Below, in pieces: positions 25,383 to 38,885 of a stretch of DNA of 64,000 nt. Each line of letters begins with the position of its first letter. The stretch's first letter is position 1. The position numbers were made by a program, and so were the translations under genes. Origin of the DNA: Aphrophora alni (Eukaryota > Arthropoda > Insecta > Hemiptera > Aphrophoridae); the NCBI GenBank assembly GCA_963513935.1, contig OY740770.1:95140511-95204510 (forward strand), read 5' to 3'. The notes under the pieces are model-generated. The model saw only the letters and a list, made by a program, of their open reading frames with translations. It made no database searches and was not told the origin of the DNA.

Positions 25383-28300
25383 ATATTACATATACTGTAT
25401 ATTATAAAATAGCTTTGCATATATTACGAACGATGCTGGGTCTGTCTAAACTTATAATTTACTAGATATAAGTGAATTGTTATAGCAAATAAAAAGGTTA
25501 CTAATATGTACATTAAAAGTTATTTGAGATACTTTGGAATAGTACTAATTATGATAGTTATTAGATAGACTATAATAACATAAACTTGCTCAGTCATAAC
25601 GTTCTTATTAATGTGTAAACGACAAAAACAATCTTTCATTGACACATTAATTTGATTCGCCGAATGAAACAATACAAACTAATGTTTTTTTTTTTGAACG
25701 CACACCACAAAACCAAAGTTTGTTCCTGAGAGAAAGTATTGCTTTCCTTTTAACCTATCAAGCATATCAATTAATAAATAGTGTATAATTATTCCAGAAA
25801 TATTTTCACTTGTACCGACTGTCAGAAACACAAACACTGATTATAGTAAATGTTTACCAATTTTTTACTCACACAGTACTTATTAGTGTATGGAGAGAAA
25901 ATAAAAAGAATCTCCACTCTTTAAGTAAAAACTTTTTTAATACATTTAAATAGAACGTCAAATTTCTTCGTTTGTATTGAAAACTCGGCCTAGGATTAGC
26001 CTAAATGACATTGGTTAGGGTTCATTTTAATTTGTTGGTAATTATTTCCGCAATGTAGTTTTTTTTTTTTTTTTTACTTCTCAATTAGCACACTGGTTAA
26101 AATTAGACTAAAATTTAATAAAAAGGTAGAACTGATTTTTAGAAGGTTTTGAATAATATAAGGAAAAAATTATGAACAAGATATTTATAAAGTTTACAAC
26201 CAATGCGTTTTGTTTAGGGCCTTAAGTAGAGTTTGCTCAAAAAAATTAGAGAAACACAATTTGCGTGTTTTTTTATGACAGTAACTCGCAAATATTGAGT
26301 TATGATAATTATATTTTAGTCCATTTCTAGCAGTCAAAAACCCCCAACCTAACTACCAATTTTGAATACCATAGGTCAATCGAATGGGTAATGTTATCAA
26401 AGAAATAATTTGTTTTTTTAATTGTCTAATTATTTCAGCACGCAATGTGTATTTCGTTAAAACGTTTAACGGAAAAAATTATGAAATTATTTATATTTTT
26501 AAGATAATTCACAGTTCTAAGATATTCATGATTTACTCTTTCGGTTAAAACAGAAGTAGGTTCGGTACTACGTCCTATTTTATATTTGTTTTTGTAGTAT
26601 TTTCAATATGGCGGGACAATTTTGTTATTCTAAATCATAACTTAAATGTGTACATATTGTTTATAATATGTATAAGTTTATTTTATCAAAAATGTAAGAC
26701 GAACTAAATGTTGGTAATATTTTTGGGGGAAAAAAAAAAAAATGTTATCATTCAAAAATATATATAAATTCCAAAGACAAAATATTCGACCGTCTTTCTA
26801 AACTAGGTGTCAGATAGAATTATATTTTCTCCATTTTGTTGCTGTATTACCCATTAAAACTAGATTCCAGTCGACAAACGGGTAATCAAAACAAAATCAT
26901 ATATTCTATGACTGGGGAAAGGGGGATAATTTCGATGATTTTTTTATATTTTAAATATATAAATTTTTAATATTTTATTTTTGATTTATTTCACACTTAG
27001 TGGGTGTTTCAACATAAAAATTGTCACCAAAAACAGTCAAAGGTTTGCTACATGTAGGAAAGAAAATTTATTAGATTTTTTGATCTTTATACAATTATAA
27101 CAAATCCATGCTACTGTTTTCATTATACTATAGTTTGAAACACTCTCCAACTCTATATGTAATGTTTCATCCTATTCCCACTTTTGGCAAAAATCAATCA
27201 TATTGTTTATCAAATATTTAACCGGATGGTACACTTAAATAATAGGGGGGAGGTCTTATATACGCTTTCGTGAAATTGTTTCCTCAACAAATTTGCATAC
27301 AATATTTAAAATGTACATGTATTGCACACACTTTCTTACAAGCCAAATACAAGTAAATTTCAAGATTTAGAGGGAAACCTGCTACTATAAGAAAAAAAAT
27401 AAAATGGGTTCTATCGATTCTGATACACTTTTTACTCAATGAATTTAAACATTTCGTTTTGGGTTAAAAAAATCTCTCTAAAAATGAACGACAGTACAAG
27501 TTTGTGTCTATATTTTTTGCTGTTTATTAAATTTGTTTAGGTTATAAATCTTCATATTTCATCAAAGTTTAATCAAACTCCCTTGAATCGTTTTTTTTAA
27601 TATTCGAACTTCTACCACGGGCTCCATAATTCATTTTCATTTTTAATTATTAATACTGAACAAACATTTTTTAGTAGATGACCACAAATACGTTTTGTAT
27701 AGTCCTTAAGCAATATTTTATAAATATTGTTAGAGATGACTTTAATAAAGTAGAAATTTAAAGTTCTAGTCTAATGTCAACTAACAACTAAACTTTGAGT
27801 TATTTTTTATAATAACAAAAAGAAAAGAAAAGAAAACCTCTTCAAGATATGGTAAAAATATGTACATACCGAATAAAATCGGTCCACTCATTGCACATTT
27901 GGGGGGGGGGGGGTTAAGTTACCTCAAAAAAGAATACTTTTCTTCCCAAAACTCTACATTAATGTATAGGGTGTATATGCGAGAAAGTAAAAAGAATATT
28001 TCTTTTGATATTTTATAGTTAAGAAATTTGTAAAAGGATTCAAATTGCTCGTCTTTGAGTCATCTTTCATTTTAAGGGGAAAATTAAACAAAAACACTCA
28101 AATTTGTTACACTTGAGAATCTATAACATCAACAAAAACTACTAAAAATTATTTTACCACTTTATCAACTATTTTTGCTACAATGAAAATCAATATTTGT
28201 AAAATTTTAATAATTTCGTAAATCTAAATAGGACTACAATTTTGACAATCGATTAACGCGAACAATTAAAACATTGTCTACACAACAAACGTTTGATTTC

Positions 28301-29003
28301 GATATTTTGTCAGCAAAGAATGATTTCATATTAAATTTAGCTGAAAATCGGACATTGTTTTAAAAGATATCATTATATTCTGTTCACTATCAAAGATAAT
28401 TGGTTTCCTGTGGTAAAAGTGCAGCCGGATATTGATTTTAATATTGGATGAAAAAGAAAGTTATAATGGACAATAGTTTATTGCAAATATTCCCACAGAC
28501 GACCACGTGTAACAACGTGTAGTCATCCACTTCTGGTTAATTTGAAATAAATCATATTTGTCCGTTCACATCCGGTATCCGTAACGAATCATGTAAATCT
28601 GCCGCTCAGATAATCTGTTCCAGTCACTAGTTGAACGAAGCATACAGAAGAAGAAATATATACGACAATGTTTTAATGAAAATAAGTGATATGATTTTCG
28701 CTGCTCAATAAAATATGTTTCAATGCATCAATCACGTTTTAAATATAATGTTAGTCCTTTCCAGTTAAAAATTTTAACATGTTTTGAGTCACAATAATCC
28801 ATAATAACCGTTAAAAAATCATGTAAGCCTTAAATCACAAATAGAGTAAGCACTATACTGTGTACACAGTTAAATCGTTATCGTTTGGGCGATACAAAAT
28901 TCAGACACATTAACAATAAGCAATATAAACTGTTTAGTTTGGGAAAATGTAAGCAATCAATCACCACACAACGTGAATACCCACAAATGAAATAAGCATT
29001 GTA

Positions 29004-29310
29004 TAAGTTAACTTAAAAATAATTTAAAACAGCTGTTATAAATTCTCAAACAAAACAACAAAATAAAACGTAACTAAGAATATGTAACAGCTGTTTTAAA
29101 TTATTTTTGTTATGAAACATATTATTCACACATAACATGCATGTTATTAAATGATAAATTTAAGTTAACCTAAAAAAATTTAAAACATCTGCTGTAAATT
29201 CTTAAACAACAACGTATTTTTTAAGATTTTATAACATCCGTTTCAAATTATTTTTGTTGTGTAACATGTTATTTACCTATAACAGGCATGTTATTTAAAT
29301 GATAAATTTA
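29004..29310. repeat. Diverged 157-bp tandem duplication with an internal foldback
   Basis: Unit 1 (29004-29160) and unit 2 (29161-29310) both begin taagttaac and end near aatgataaattta. In unit 1, a perfect 24-bp inverted repeat (29015-29038 and 29085-29108, centred on cagctg) brackets about 46 bp. In unit 2 the same arms are present but eroded. Confidence 0.75.
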
Positions 29311-31398
29311 TTCCAAAATAAGCCCTATAGTCATTAAATCGTTACAAATCATTAAAATATAGTAAGAAATACGCGACTGGCGGAGAAATTGCTTAGCGAA
29401 TTAAATATAAGTTAATTAAGTATTTTGTATTTCTATAATGTTTAGGCGTGGTTCGATTTATTTTAATAGCGAATGTTAAATATGAGCCTAAATAAAAGTG
29501 AGCATAAATATGAGACAAAAGCATATTGTTGAAAAATGAGCTAAAGTCGTTTTGGAATAAAATCCTTTTTATATTTACTTTCTCACATATACTTTGTTAT
29601 ACAAAACTATATGTGATGAATGACAAAATCGACGTCTAGTTTTTGAGAATATACCCATTTTGAGGTCATCTAGTTCCAAACAAATAGTTTTTGGAATATC
29701 TGTCCGTTATCTGTGTAATGTTCTCAGTTCTACGCGTGAACTGAATTTAATCAAATTTGGTTTTCGGTATATTTACCTGGGACAATGAAATATGCTGTTA
29801 TAGATCAGATAAAATAAATTATTTAAATTTGATTAAATGAAATAGCATACATATTTTAAACTTTGTGCTTTAACAAAATTTGAGATGCGATCTGTGAAAG
29901 ATGTTCATAATGTAGGAAAACGTGTATACATTTAAATATACAAATTCTGAATATTTGTAAATATTCTATGTTAAAATTATAGTACACTAAATTTAAAGAA
30001 TGGAGTAGGCAGATAAACAAATAAATATTTTTAATGTAAGTCGGTTTTATTGTTAAATTTAATAAATATTTACACATTAAATTAGGTTTTTGCAAGGTCA
30101 CAACAAAGATTTCACTTTAGCTATAGCTAAAGCTAAATCGCAAGAATGCTCAGAGAAAAATTTGTTGTGAAACGTGCAAAATCAGTGTATTTTACATATT
30201 TAAAAAAAAGTTTTTAACAAAAATAAGTCAAAGGGGTGAAATTTAAGAACTGTTGATATGTCTGTGTTTTCCAATAGACATAAACAAAATAGAACTATTT
30301 ATCTCAAGATCTCAACAATCATAAAGTACCAAATTTTATAAAATACACAACACAGAAAAATTTCATTTCCCCGTCATTACCTAATCCAAGGAAAGTAGGA
30401 TATGAAAGGACCCTTACAGATTATTTATTTAATATTTTAAGGATTTTTGTTTGATGTGTGTGTATGGGAGGGGGGTTGTAAAACAAACTTAATACAGTAA
30501 TAAGTACACAACTAGACTACTGATAAAAGGGATAAGTGAAAATTGGTGAACCGTTTGGGTTGTGGAGAAAACACAAAAGTTCTGATTTGTTTATGGATTT
30601 GGCCTTAAATCTGAAAAGAAATGTAATCAATTTTTGTTCTTATAAATTTTTAAATGTCTATAAACCTATAAAAGTGGGTAAAGCTATAAATTATTTTTAC
30701 AAATGTGAAATAAATAACTGCCGCTGTACATTTGTCCAACCTAACTTTCAATTCTATTTAGACCTGTGTATTAGACTTTTACCTGCAAATAAAAGTGAAG
30801 GGTAAGTAGGGACCAATTTAATAATGACATGGGCACGCCTTAACAACAAACGGCAGTCAGTTTACGATCAGAGAAGCCGGAACTCTCAAGGATTGCCTTT
30901 CTTTTTGTATTACTTTTCTCATACCCAGACAAATTGAAAAAATATCAAAAGAGGAAACAAATTGTTCCAGAATTATTTTAAAGTATTTCCTAGTTTGATT
31001 GGTTCCCACAAAAATATAATGTCTGAAATAAATATTATAAAACAAAAACCCAAATCACCCTTTTCCCCAGGACAGAAAATCATTAAAGGTACAAAAATAT
31101 TGCACAAACTAACAAACACGAAGTTATTGGTAAAAAAGTAAAAACCAACCATGAACGCCATCTTAGTTTTCGTAGATTGTTTTAACCAATATTTATATAT
31201 TTAAATAAGATGAATCTTACTTCAGTTCACATAAGCATAAATAAGATGAAATCAATTGTAATTTACGATGGTAAAGGCTCATTTAATTTTTTTATAAATA
31301 ATTCCTTTAAAGTTAATAAATCCATTGTAAATTATAAAAGTCTTACGTTTTTCATCTCATTACTTATGTTGCAGCACACACAACTGATTATGCTACCA

Positions 31399-31444
31399 AC
31401 TGTGTAAGAGATGAGGATGACAACTTAGTCCTCGAAACGTTGTT
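31399..31444 (+). ncRNA. Weak hammerhead-like motif upstream of coding exon 1
   Basis: gatgag, a five-pair hairpin (GAGGA 31413-31417 with TCCTC 31429-31433), then GAAACGTTGTT. The last block has the same layout as the motif at 5011-5021. The first box reads GAGATGA instead of CTGANGA, losing the essential C3, so it should be inactive if it is a relic at all. Confidence 0.2.
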
Positions 31445-31630
31445 TGAGATGTATTTTTTATTTCAATATTGGAGTTTATCATTAATATTAATTAAATATG
31501 TGATCTCTTTTTTCAAATATCTACAGGCTTGTTTCAACGTTATGATGTTTATTGCATGACGTTTGTATTTTATAATAAAGAAAGAAATAGTTAAATGTAA
31601 TTAAACAAAGTATAAATGCTTGGTTTCAGG

Positions 31631-31960
31631 ATGAGATTGAAGACAAGACTATTATTCCTGTGCCTGGTGGTTGCCCTAGTTGTCGCCCAAGAGGAGGAAG
31701 AAGAAGAAGAAGAAGACAGAGATAAGCGTCAAACACAGCCTTACTTTACAGGTGGACTCTCTAGTCACAGACCTACACCGAAACCTCAACCCTTCACAGG
31801 AGGTTTGCAGACAGTAGTTTCTCGCTTCCCTGGCCTCGGAGGACCTCCTCCTCAAGGATTCAGATCTGCGACACCCATCCAAGAAGAAGATGATGAAGTA
31901 GATAGAAACGCTGTGTCCCCTACACCAACGCCTCAGTTCAGACCTCAACCAACCCCTCAG
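31631..31960 (+). CDS. Chitin-binding (CPAP1-like) protein, coding exon 1: signal peptide, acidic and Pro-rich region
   Basis: This first coding exon gives residues 1-110 of a predicted 368-residue secreted protein. I chose the ATG at 31631 because it lies one base after a plausible acceptor (tttcag ending 31629) and opens directly into a signal peptide: basic MRLKTR, a Leu/Val core, and likely cleavage around residue 19-20. An in-frame ATG at 31616 would add five residues and is the alternative if there is no upstream exon. After the signal come eight Glu, then RDKR (residues about 30-33, a furin-like basic site), two FTGGL motifs, and Pro-rich low-complexity sequence. The exon ends in CAG followed by gtaagt (phase 0). 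The mature product would be extracellular, in cuticle or apical matrix. The reverse-strand frame over this exon is only a shadow. Confidence 0.85.
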
Positions 31961-34065
31961 GTAAGTCTACCAACTACAATTACAATGGCTCAAGCCTTCA
32001 TGTTTTGTAAGAGTGCATTATTTTTTTTCTTTTATAAATAAACTCCATTTCACACATCGTCGAATATTTTAAATTGTGGTCGGATTAAATTTAAGCAGTG
32101 GTTTAGGTGATTTATTTTGTAGTATTTTGCCTTAGTCTTCAATGACTATCAACTTCAACTGTGTGTTTATTATAGTTTAAAGTACAATAATAAAACAATT
32201 TTATTCAACACTTTTACTTCTTAGTACTCTACTCCCAAAGAATAATTGAGAAGAAACCTCTGAACCATTGTCGGTTTCTCTTCGTTCCTACAATGACTCA
32301 TACCAATGAAAATATTAAATTTTCTTGATTAATGATCGAAATTATAATTTTTGAAACTAACATGGTATTTTACATCAAAGGGTTTAAGGTTGGTACTATT
32401 ATACCCCAAATTTTAGTCTTATTAATGTGTTGTAAGTTAATTTAATAGTATTGGACAAAAATGTTAGACATTTATAAATTTCGTTGGATGTTTCTGAAGT
32501 TTAATTGGTTTCCACTTGGGCACATTATTCATAATAAATTCCTAATATTAACTATTGTCAATCTTTAGACAGGTTTTTTTTTACTATCGTAAATGTGAAA
32601 AACTAAATGCTAAACAATATATGCAATGCCACTTTTATTACACAATTTATTCAAAAAAATTTTATTAAAATTAATTCCACACTATAATTTACCTTATCCT
32701 TCTGTCGAAGTAGTAACTATTTCAATAAACGGAATTGAGATTTGCCACACTGCACAAGATCACATCCACACACCTCCCAGAGGCTTTGGAATGTTTTGTT
32801 CAAGAAAGCTGATTAGTGTTTGCAAGGTTATTTAGAGGGTGGATGACCGCTAACTATACAAAGTCATTACTTGAGATCATCACACCTAGATAGTTAATTT
32901 TCTTGCACATTGTCTCGTTCAATTTAATTCTTTAATCTATCATCACAGATTAGTCATACTCACAGATTAGCTGCAACTACAAGCACAGACATTATACCCG
33001 GTCAAGCAAAACAGAAAAGGCCACAGGCACAGATTTAACTTTTGTATATTCATACAATCAGAAATCATGTTTCCATCTGATAAATGATTTTGTGTATTAA
33101 GATCACTAAGATTTTGTTTGTAAAGATCTTTGATTCTAACAAAGACTCTAATGGCGTAGAATTGTTAAAAAAGAAAAAAAAAATTTATACTAGAGCCGCT
33201 ATAAATTTACTTCCGATCTTTATGCTGAATATAAAAGAATGACAACAGCGATTGAAAAACTCAATCTATGAATTGCTAGGTACTAAAAATCGCTAATAAT
33301 TTGTAGGCCATTCACCAGTGGAGATGGTACAAAGTCTTTAACCCGAACTCAAACAGAATTACTTATGGGGGCAATAAATTTGGGTATACAAACAAATATA
33401 GTTTTTACTAATAAGTCAAGTAATTGAGAAAATTCAAAATTTAATTCAACAAAAATGCATGGAAATTATTAATGGTTTTATTCAGGCTTACTTCAAATCA
33501 AAATGACAAGACTAGTGTTAAATGGTATATTGAATAAACTCAGCATTACTCGCCAATTTATATGTGTTACATTGCTTAAATTTTCCATAAACTCCTTTGC
33601 AGAACGTTCGGTTTCGTTCATGAAAAGAGTGAGTTAAATCACATTTCATTCATATGATATTATTGTAAGTAGTGTCAGTATTTTTCATTCATAGTACAGT
33701 AAAAATAGAAATTATAAAGAAAAAATTGAATGTACCAAAAACTGTGGGAAGTTGTTTAAAATACTTCCTTTTAAAGAAATCTTTACGTCCTGCTTTCTCT
33801 GGTTGTTTTAACGTTTACAATAGATCGAGTTATGTTATTTTAAAGATGGAGTTAAAAGTACCCGAATGTCGTTTGAATTGTTAATTACTCAAGAACCACA
33901 CGTTCGCATCGTATCGAATATTACAAAATATCTACTTCAGATAATATAATTCCCCTCATTTTGAGTCCTTAATTGGGGATCTATAATTAAAATTGACCAA
34001 GTTATGATTGAAATGTAAAAATGTAACGCGTAAATTAAAAAATAACAAATCTATCAACTCATATA

Positions 34066-34861
34066 CAGTCGACTCTCGCTAGCTCGAAATTCATGGGACT
34101 ACAATTTTTCTTCGAGTTACGTGTAGTTCGACTTAGGCATAGTTCGAGTTATAGAGGTCAATCTTGACTAAATTCGACTTACAGAGGTAACGAGATATTA
34201 TAGAGGCAAAGCAAATAAAAATTCGAGTTACAGAGGTAAAGAATAGTGTACTGTACTGTACTTTATTCCCTCTAAAAACTAAGCTTTTAACTGTATCAAT
34301 AGAAAATAGGTGTATTTAGAGTGTACATAATAAAATACGTGTACATACACGTTAAACAGTACAGTCCTTATATTAATTTTACTGATTTAAAAAGTCAGTA
34401 ATCTTCTTCTGATTAAGACTGTTGGCAGCACGTTTGTCAATCATATTTTCGATTGAAACAATCGAAGTAAACACACTGTCTGGTGCTTCACTGGTTTTTT
34501 CTAAAAACATACGTAAAGTACGTTCTGCAGCTTTGGCTTCTATAGGTGTAATGTCTGCTGGCTCCTCTTCCTCGTTTTCTTCGTCAGAAGGAGCATCCTC
34601 ATCGTTGCTCGAGATATAGAGGTAAACTTCGACTTGTGGAGGTAAAGTGCAAATTGAATTCGACTTATCTACTGAACTTCGAGTTATAGAGGTAATTTTT
34701 GTGTCTCTTGGACTTATAGAGGTAAAATATAACCGTAAAATTATTTCGAGTTATGTATTGTTATTATTTCGACTTAGACAGGTTTTTCCAAGGGGATTGA
34801 AAATAATTCAAGATATCGAAGATTTCGAGTTATCGAGGTTCGAGTTAGCGAGAGTCGACTG
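34066..34861 (-). mobile_element. pogo/Tigger-type element, internally deleted
   Basis: The termini cagtcgactctcgcta are inverted at 34066 and 34861 (23 bp, one mismatch). The left flank is TA; the right flank reads CA, a probable mutation of the TA target duplication. Many subterminal copies of a gagttatagaggtaa-like motif face inward from both ends. The termini match the style of pogo/Tigger elements, and a transposase tail is retained inside. At 796 bp it is too short for a full element. Confidence 0.88.
34379..34620 (-). pseudogene. pogo/Tigger transposase C-terminal fragment
   Basis: The minus strand reads openly for about 80 codons to a TAA at 34379-34381: an acidic stretch (DEENEEEEP), then RTLRMFLEKTSEAPDSVF, and an ending KKITDFLNQ. 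This matches the layout of the C-terminus of Tigger-type transposases downstream of the DDE domain (acidic linker, short helical tail, basic-hydrophobic end). The helix-turn-helix, CENP-B-like and catalytic parts are missing, so it is not a functional gene. The absence of stops suggests a fairly recent deletion derivative. The plus-strand frame at 34422-34619 is its shadow. Confidence 0.75.
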
Positions 34862-37800
34862 CAATGTGTTATTTAGGTTACATTGAACATTAATTGTTTA
34901 TTATTATTGAATACAAATTTGTATGTTTTTGTTATTTTGTATTTTCTAAAATGTAAATTGAATATTTCTTTACATTTGCACATCTATTTTCACCCCTTTT
35001 ACCCCTTCCCTTAATAAGCATACTTCAGCATACTCAGTATTCAGGATTTCGTAAAGAGGAAATATTTTATAGCAACTTCTCGTTGTTGTTTTGATCACTT
35101 TAATTTTTTTTATTTTAGAATAGAAGTACTGCAATTTTTACTCAACTGTATATAAACACTGATAATATTATTAATTAATTTTGAAAATTAAAATTAGCAG
35201 TAAGATTGTATATATTTTTTTAATGTTGTAATAGTGTTGCAACCTTAAAATTGGAAACGGCAAAATAGTGCCGGTATATTAACAGCTGTTATAACATTAA
35301 TATATTGAAAAGACCAACTAGTAATAATTTCGCCTTTTTTCATTATTCCTAAGATGGTGAAAGAATAGGGAAGTAGGCTTAATAATTTTGTTATTTAAAT
35401 ATAGGCCCTTTCATTCACTCCAATAAAAGAGAAAATGTTTTTGCTACATAAATGACTGTCTTGTATGTATGTGATAAGGATCGTTGACCTTGATATTTCT
35501 TATCGAGGTGTTGTTTTACTCATGAAACGACAAGTAAGATCGATAGATAGTAATCGTGACTATCGGAAGATATAAACGTTGTTGTAAGATGCAAAACAAT
35601 GTTTCCTTTCTCCAACAGTAATTCTATTCTAGTAAGTCCTCTGGATTTGTTTTTACTTTCTCAATGTCGTCCGTCTGTCCACTCACTTACAATGTAAGGA
35701 TAATTTAGAGCTAGTATGAATTAACTTATCTTTTTGTATTTTGGAAAATTAAGGATACAATTTTAGGATTCATAGAACCAAAATAAAAATTACCAATTTC
35801 TGAGAGGAAATATATATAATTTAAATGGTTATTATGACGGTCAAGATTCTTTTTTTTTCTTTTTTTTTAATAGGCTTACTTTTAAGACGAGGGTTTTTTA
35901 ACTTTGGAGCCAGACACTTTTATGTCTTTAAACTTCTAATTTCACAAACAATTTATCAGAATGAAAGTAAGCGTCATTGGTTTAACTTATTGTATGTTAC
36001 TATTTTTACTGATAACTCCCTAATTGTAATTTTATCAGGTAAACGAAATAGTTTGTTAGTATAAGTTTTTTTAGGAAACACGAAACAAAATTTGTTAGGA
36101 AACAGTACCAATTTATTTTGTCAGTATCAAATTTGGTTATAACGTAGGTCTATAAGAAAGAGCCCTATTTAAAGTGCTCCCCTCTCTCTAACTTGAATAT
36201 GTCGTGACCTATAAATCTGAGATCATATATTATTGTTTTTTGTATGACGAATACAACTAATAGTACCACACAATGAAAAATGCGTAGCTTATAAATTTAA
36301 GCAGTTTTGTGAGATGTGAGATCAAAAATTCAATAACCATTAATAGTTGGTTTGCATTTTCATTGATTTTTCTTTATTAGGGTCAGTAGGTAAAGCCAAG
36401 TATTATTAAGGGGCAAAACCTATCGAGATGAAAAAAATTTATTTTTTGTAAATATTATGTGTATCAATTTTTTAAATTTATATATGACGAAGAAATTAAT
36501 ATATTGGCTCTAGGCCGCTGAAAAGACTTCGACTTTCTAAAAATAACTCCTTACGGACTTAAGTCTTGTGGTTTTAGTACACCTTTGGCCCTTTTATTAT
36601 TATTTTTTTAATATATCGTTTCGTGCATGGACGTGGAGAATGTTTGTCCTATGTTTGTGAACAGCTTATTTTAAAATAATAAACAAATTAGCAGAGTGAT
36701 TTAAATTGTTCAAGTGCATCATAGTGCAACCTACTTCTTAACAAGCTGGCAGAACAAACCACTCGTGCGATTCCTTGTTACTAGTTTTAGTTTTGGTACA
36801 ATGAGATTCAACTTTGTAACAAAAACAAAAAGTGTAGAATTATCGACAAGAAAAGTGGTTTACACGCTGACATTTTTGTTTTTTCCCTCAGTTGTCGAAC
36901 TCTACCTTAGTAATAACAATAATAAAAGAATGCTTTATTAGAACATAAAAATAAATGTTTTAACATATCTCATTATTATTAAATTTCAAAGTGTACTTAC
37001 CAAAAATAAACTAATAATTGTTTACAAAATTAAAATAAATATTTACTAACTTAAAACAAAAATAACAAAGGAAAAGAAATAATGTTGACTGCACTGACAC
37101 AATATAATCCATATCTCCTGGGTTGATAAAAAAATTATGAAATACTAATACATAATATTATATAATTTAACATAATAAATACATATATTCATAATAATTT
37201 ACACACATTCACTCACACAAAAATACTTAACTAACGTACATTGATATACATATTCAAAGAATTAAACACGTAAACACACGTATGGAGATCAAAAACATAA
37301 ATAATAATCTGTAATATGCTCATAGTCCTAGATGAGAAAGAACTTCCAACAAACCATTTTAAACTGACGTTATTTTAAAATTATTCAACCGTTTTTAAAT
37401 CAACGAACACTTAAAGCTTGTTGACATCAGTGACTTTATATCTACGAAGAAGTCACATTACCTACGATAACGTGAGGCTGAATGTGTGGGTTGAACAGTT
37501 GTAGGTTTGTGGGTTCAAGTTCAGAATGCGCTACCAGAAGTGTGTTGCCAGATAGCAGCACTAGAGCATCTAAATAAACATTTTAGTTGGATATTTGAAA
37601 TCATTTCGTACATACAAAATTTTTAGAACGGATTTTTCTAGCTTTTTACGTTTTGTTTTAGTAGTACAGTATTCTATTATTAGTAGTAGTATAAAGAAAG
37701 TTTGGGAATCAGTAGATTTAAATTTTAAAGCAGAACTAAATGAGCTATTATAGAAAGTTGTAAGACATACAGTTAAAAGGTTATCTTCGAAAAACCTTTT

Positions 37801-38885
37801 TTTTGAAGTTTTATAACCGTCCACTATTTTAAAGTTTACTAACTGATTTTTCTGGTTAATGAAATGTTAAATGATTTGTAAAATCAAGTCTACTAAATTT
37901 GAGCAAAATAGGACCAAAATCGCGGCCTTTAGGGCGTTGTTCACTATTATCTGTACAATATATTTACGGTAAGCTAAAATAGCTTCAAATTACTCCTATG
38001 GGTAAAATTTGTATATCAATTAAACAATCACTATGATAGAATGAATCGTTTAGATTGCTAAAATGAATTAAATAATAATTAATTAATAATACACTAATGC
38101 ATACAATGTTTTCACTTGTATGTGCACAGAAATAAAATATTAGAGCATTGACAAATTTGTGAGTTATTCGACAATTTAACCAAATTGACGTGCATAGTTA
38201 ATTTCAGTTTTTAACCTATTTTTATGTACCAACACTTTTTGAGATCATACTTCTATTATCATACCTCTAAATATTAGAAAGATGTCTAATTTGAGAAAAT
38301 TAGAGTTGTGGACTCAATCATAGTCCTAAAACTGAATATGTCCTTTCAAATTTCTAAATCACAAAAGTTTGTCACATATTAGAAACTAGAAACGAAAAGA
38401 GTTAAAATTGCAAATTTTCACCAAATTAGCTTAAATTGCATTAGCTTATGATCCCAAACAAAATGTATTGATTAAAACAAAATTTCAGTTCGAAAGTTCT
38501 TAACCAAGAAGTAAACATTAAAAATGTACTTTGTCTTCAAATAGTTCAAAATTAACCAAAATAACAAATTGTGACTCTGTATGAATGAGAAACTTTGTTC
38601 ACGGTTTACTATTTACTAATTAAACTTGATTCAGTAAATAACGAAGGCACTTGGCATCAAAGAAACCTACTGAATGGGTTACAGACCTAAATCAAACACG
38701 TCACGATTTTTTTTTTTTTTTTTAATATCAAGTAAAGGTAAGGACGAACTATTTGCTACCGCCTATCTATAATGTTTATAACTATTATTATTACCTGTGT
38801 ACATGATTAGTTCCGGTAGGTGGTAGCACTCTTTATATGGATATTGCGGGTGAAAGTCGTGCAGCTGAAACGCAACCAGTAAAAG

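Larger units (their letters stand above)
18163..31629 (+). other. Putative intron 1 (about 13.5 kb) and its contents
   Basis: This AT-rich sequence lies between the candidate first exon and the start codon exon. It contains a possible TIR element (17.2 kb, just upstream), a dispersed repeat copy (22.5 kb), a 127-bp tandem array (24.3 kb), a foldback duplication (29.0 kb) and a ribozyme-like motif (31.4 kb). Between these I see only simple AT-rich sequence. Open frames such as 19331-19546 and 30536-30805 match nothing I recognise. Confidence 0.4.

Noticed and set aside
30536..30805. 89-codon plus-strand frame with several cysteines upstream of exon 1
   Set aside because: It starts at a GTG rather than an ATG, matches no family I know, has no fitting splice sites and has AT-driven codon use.
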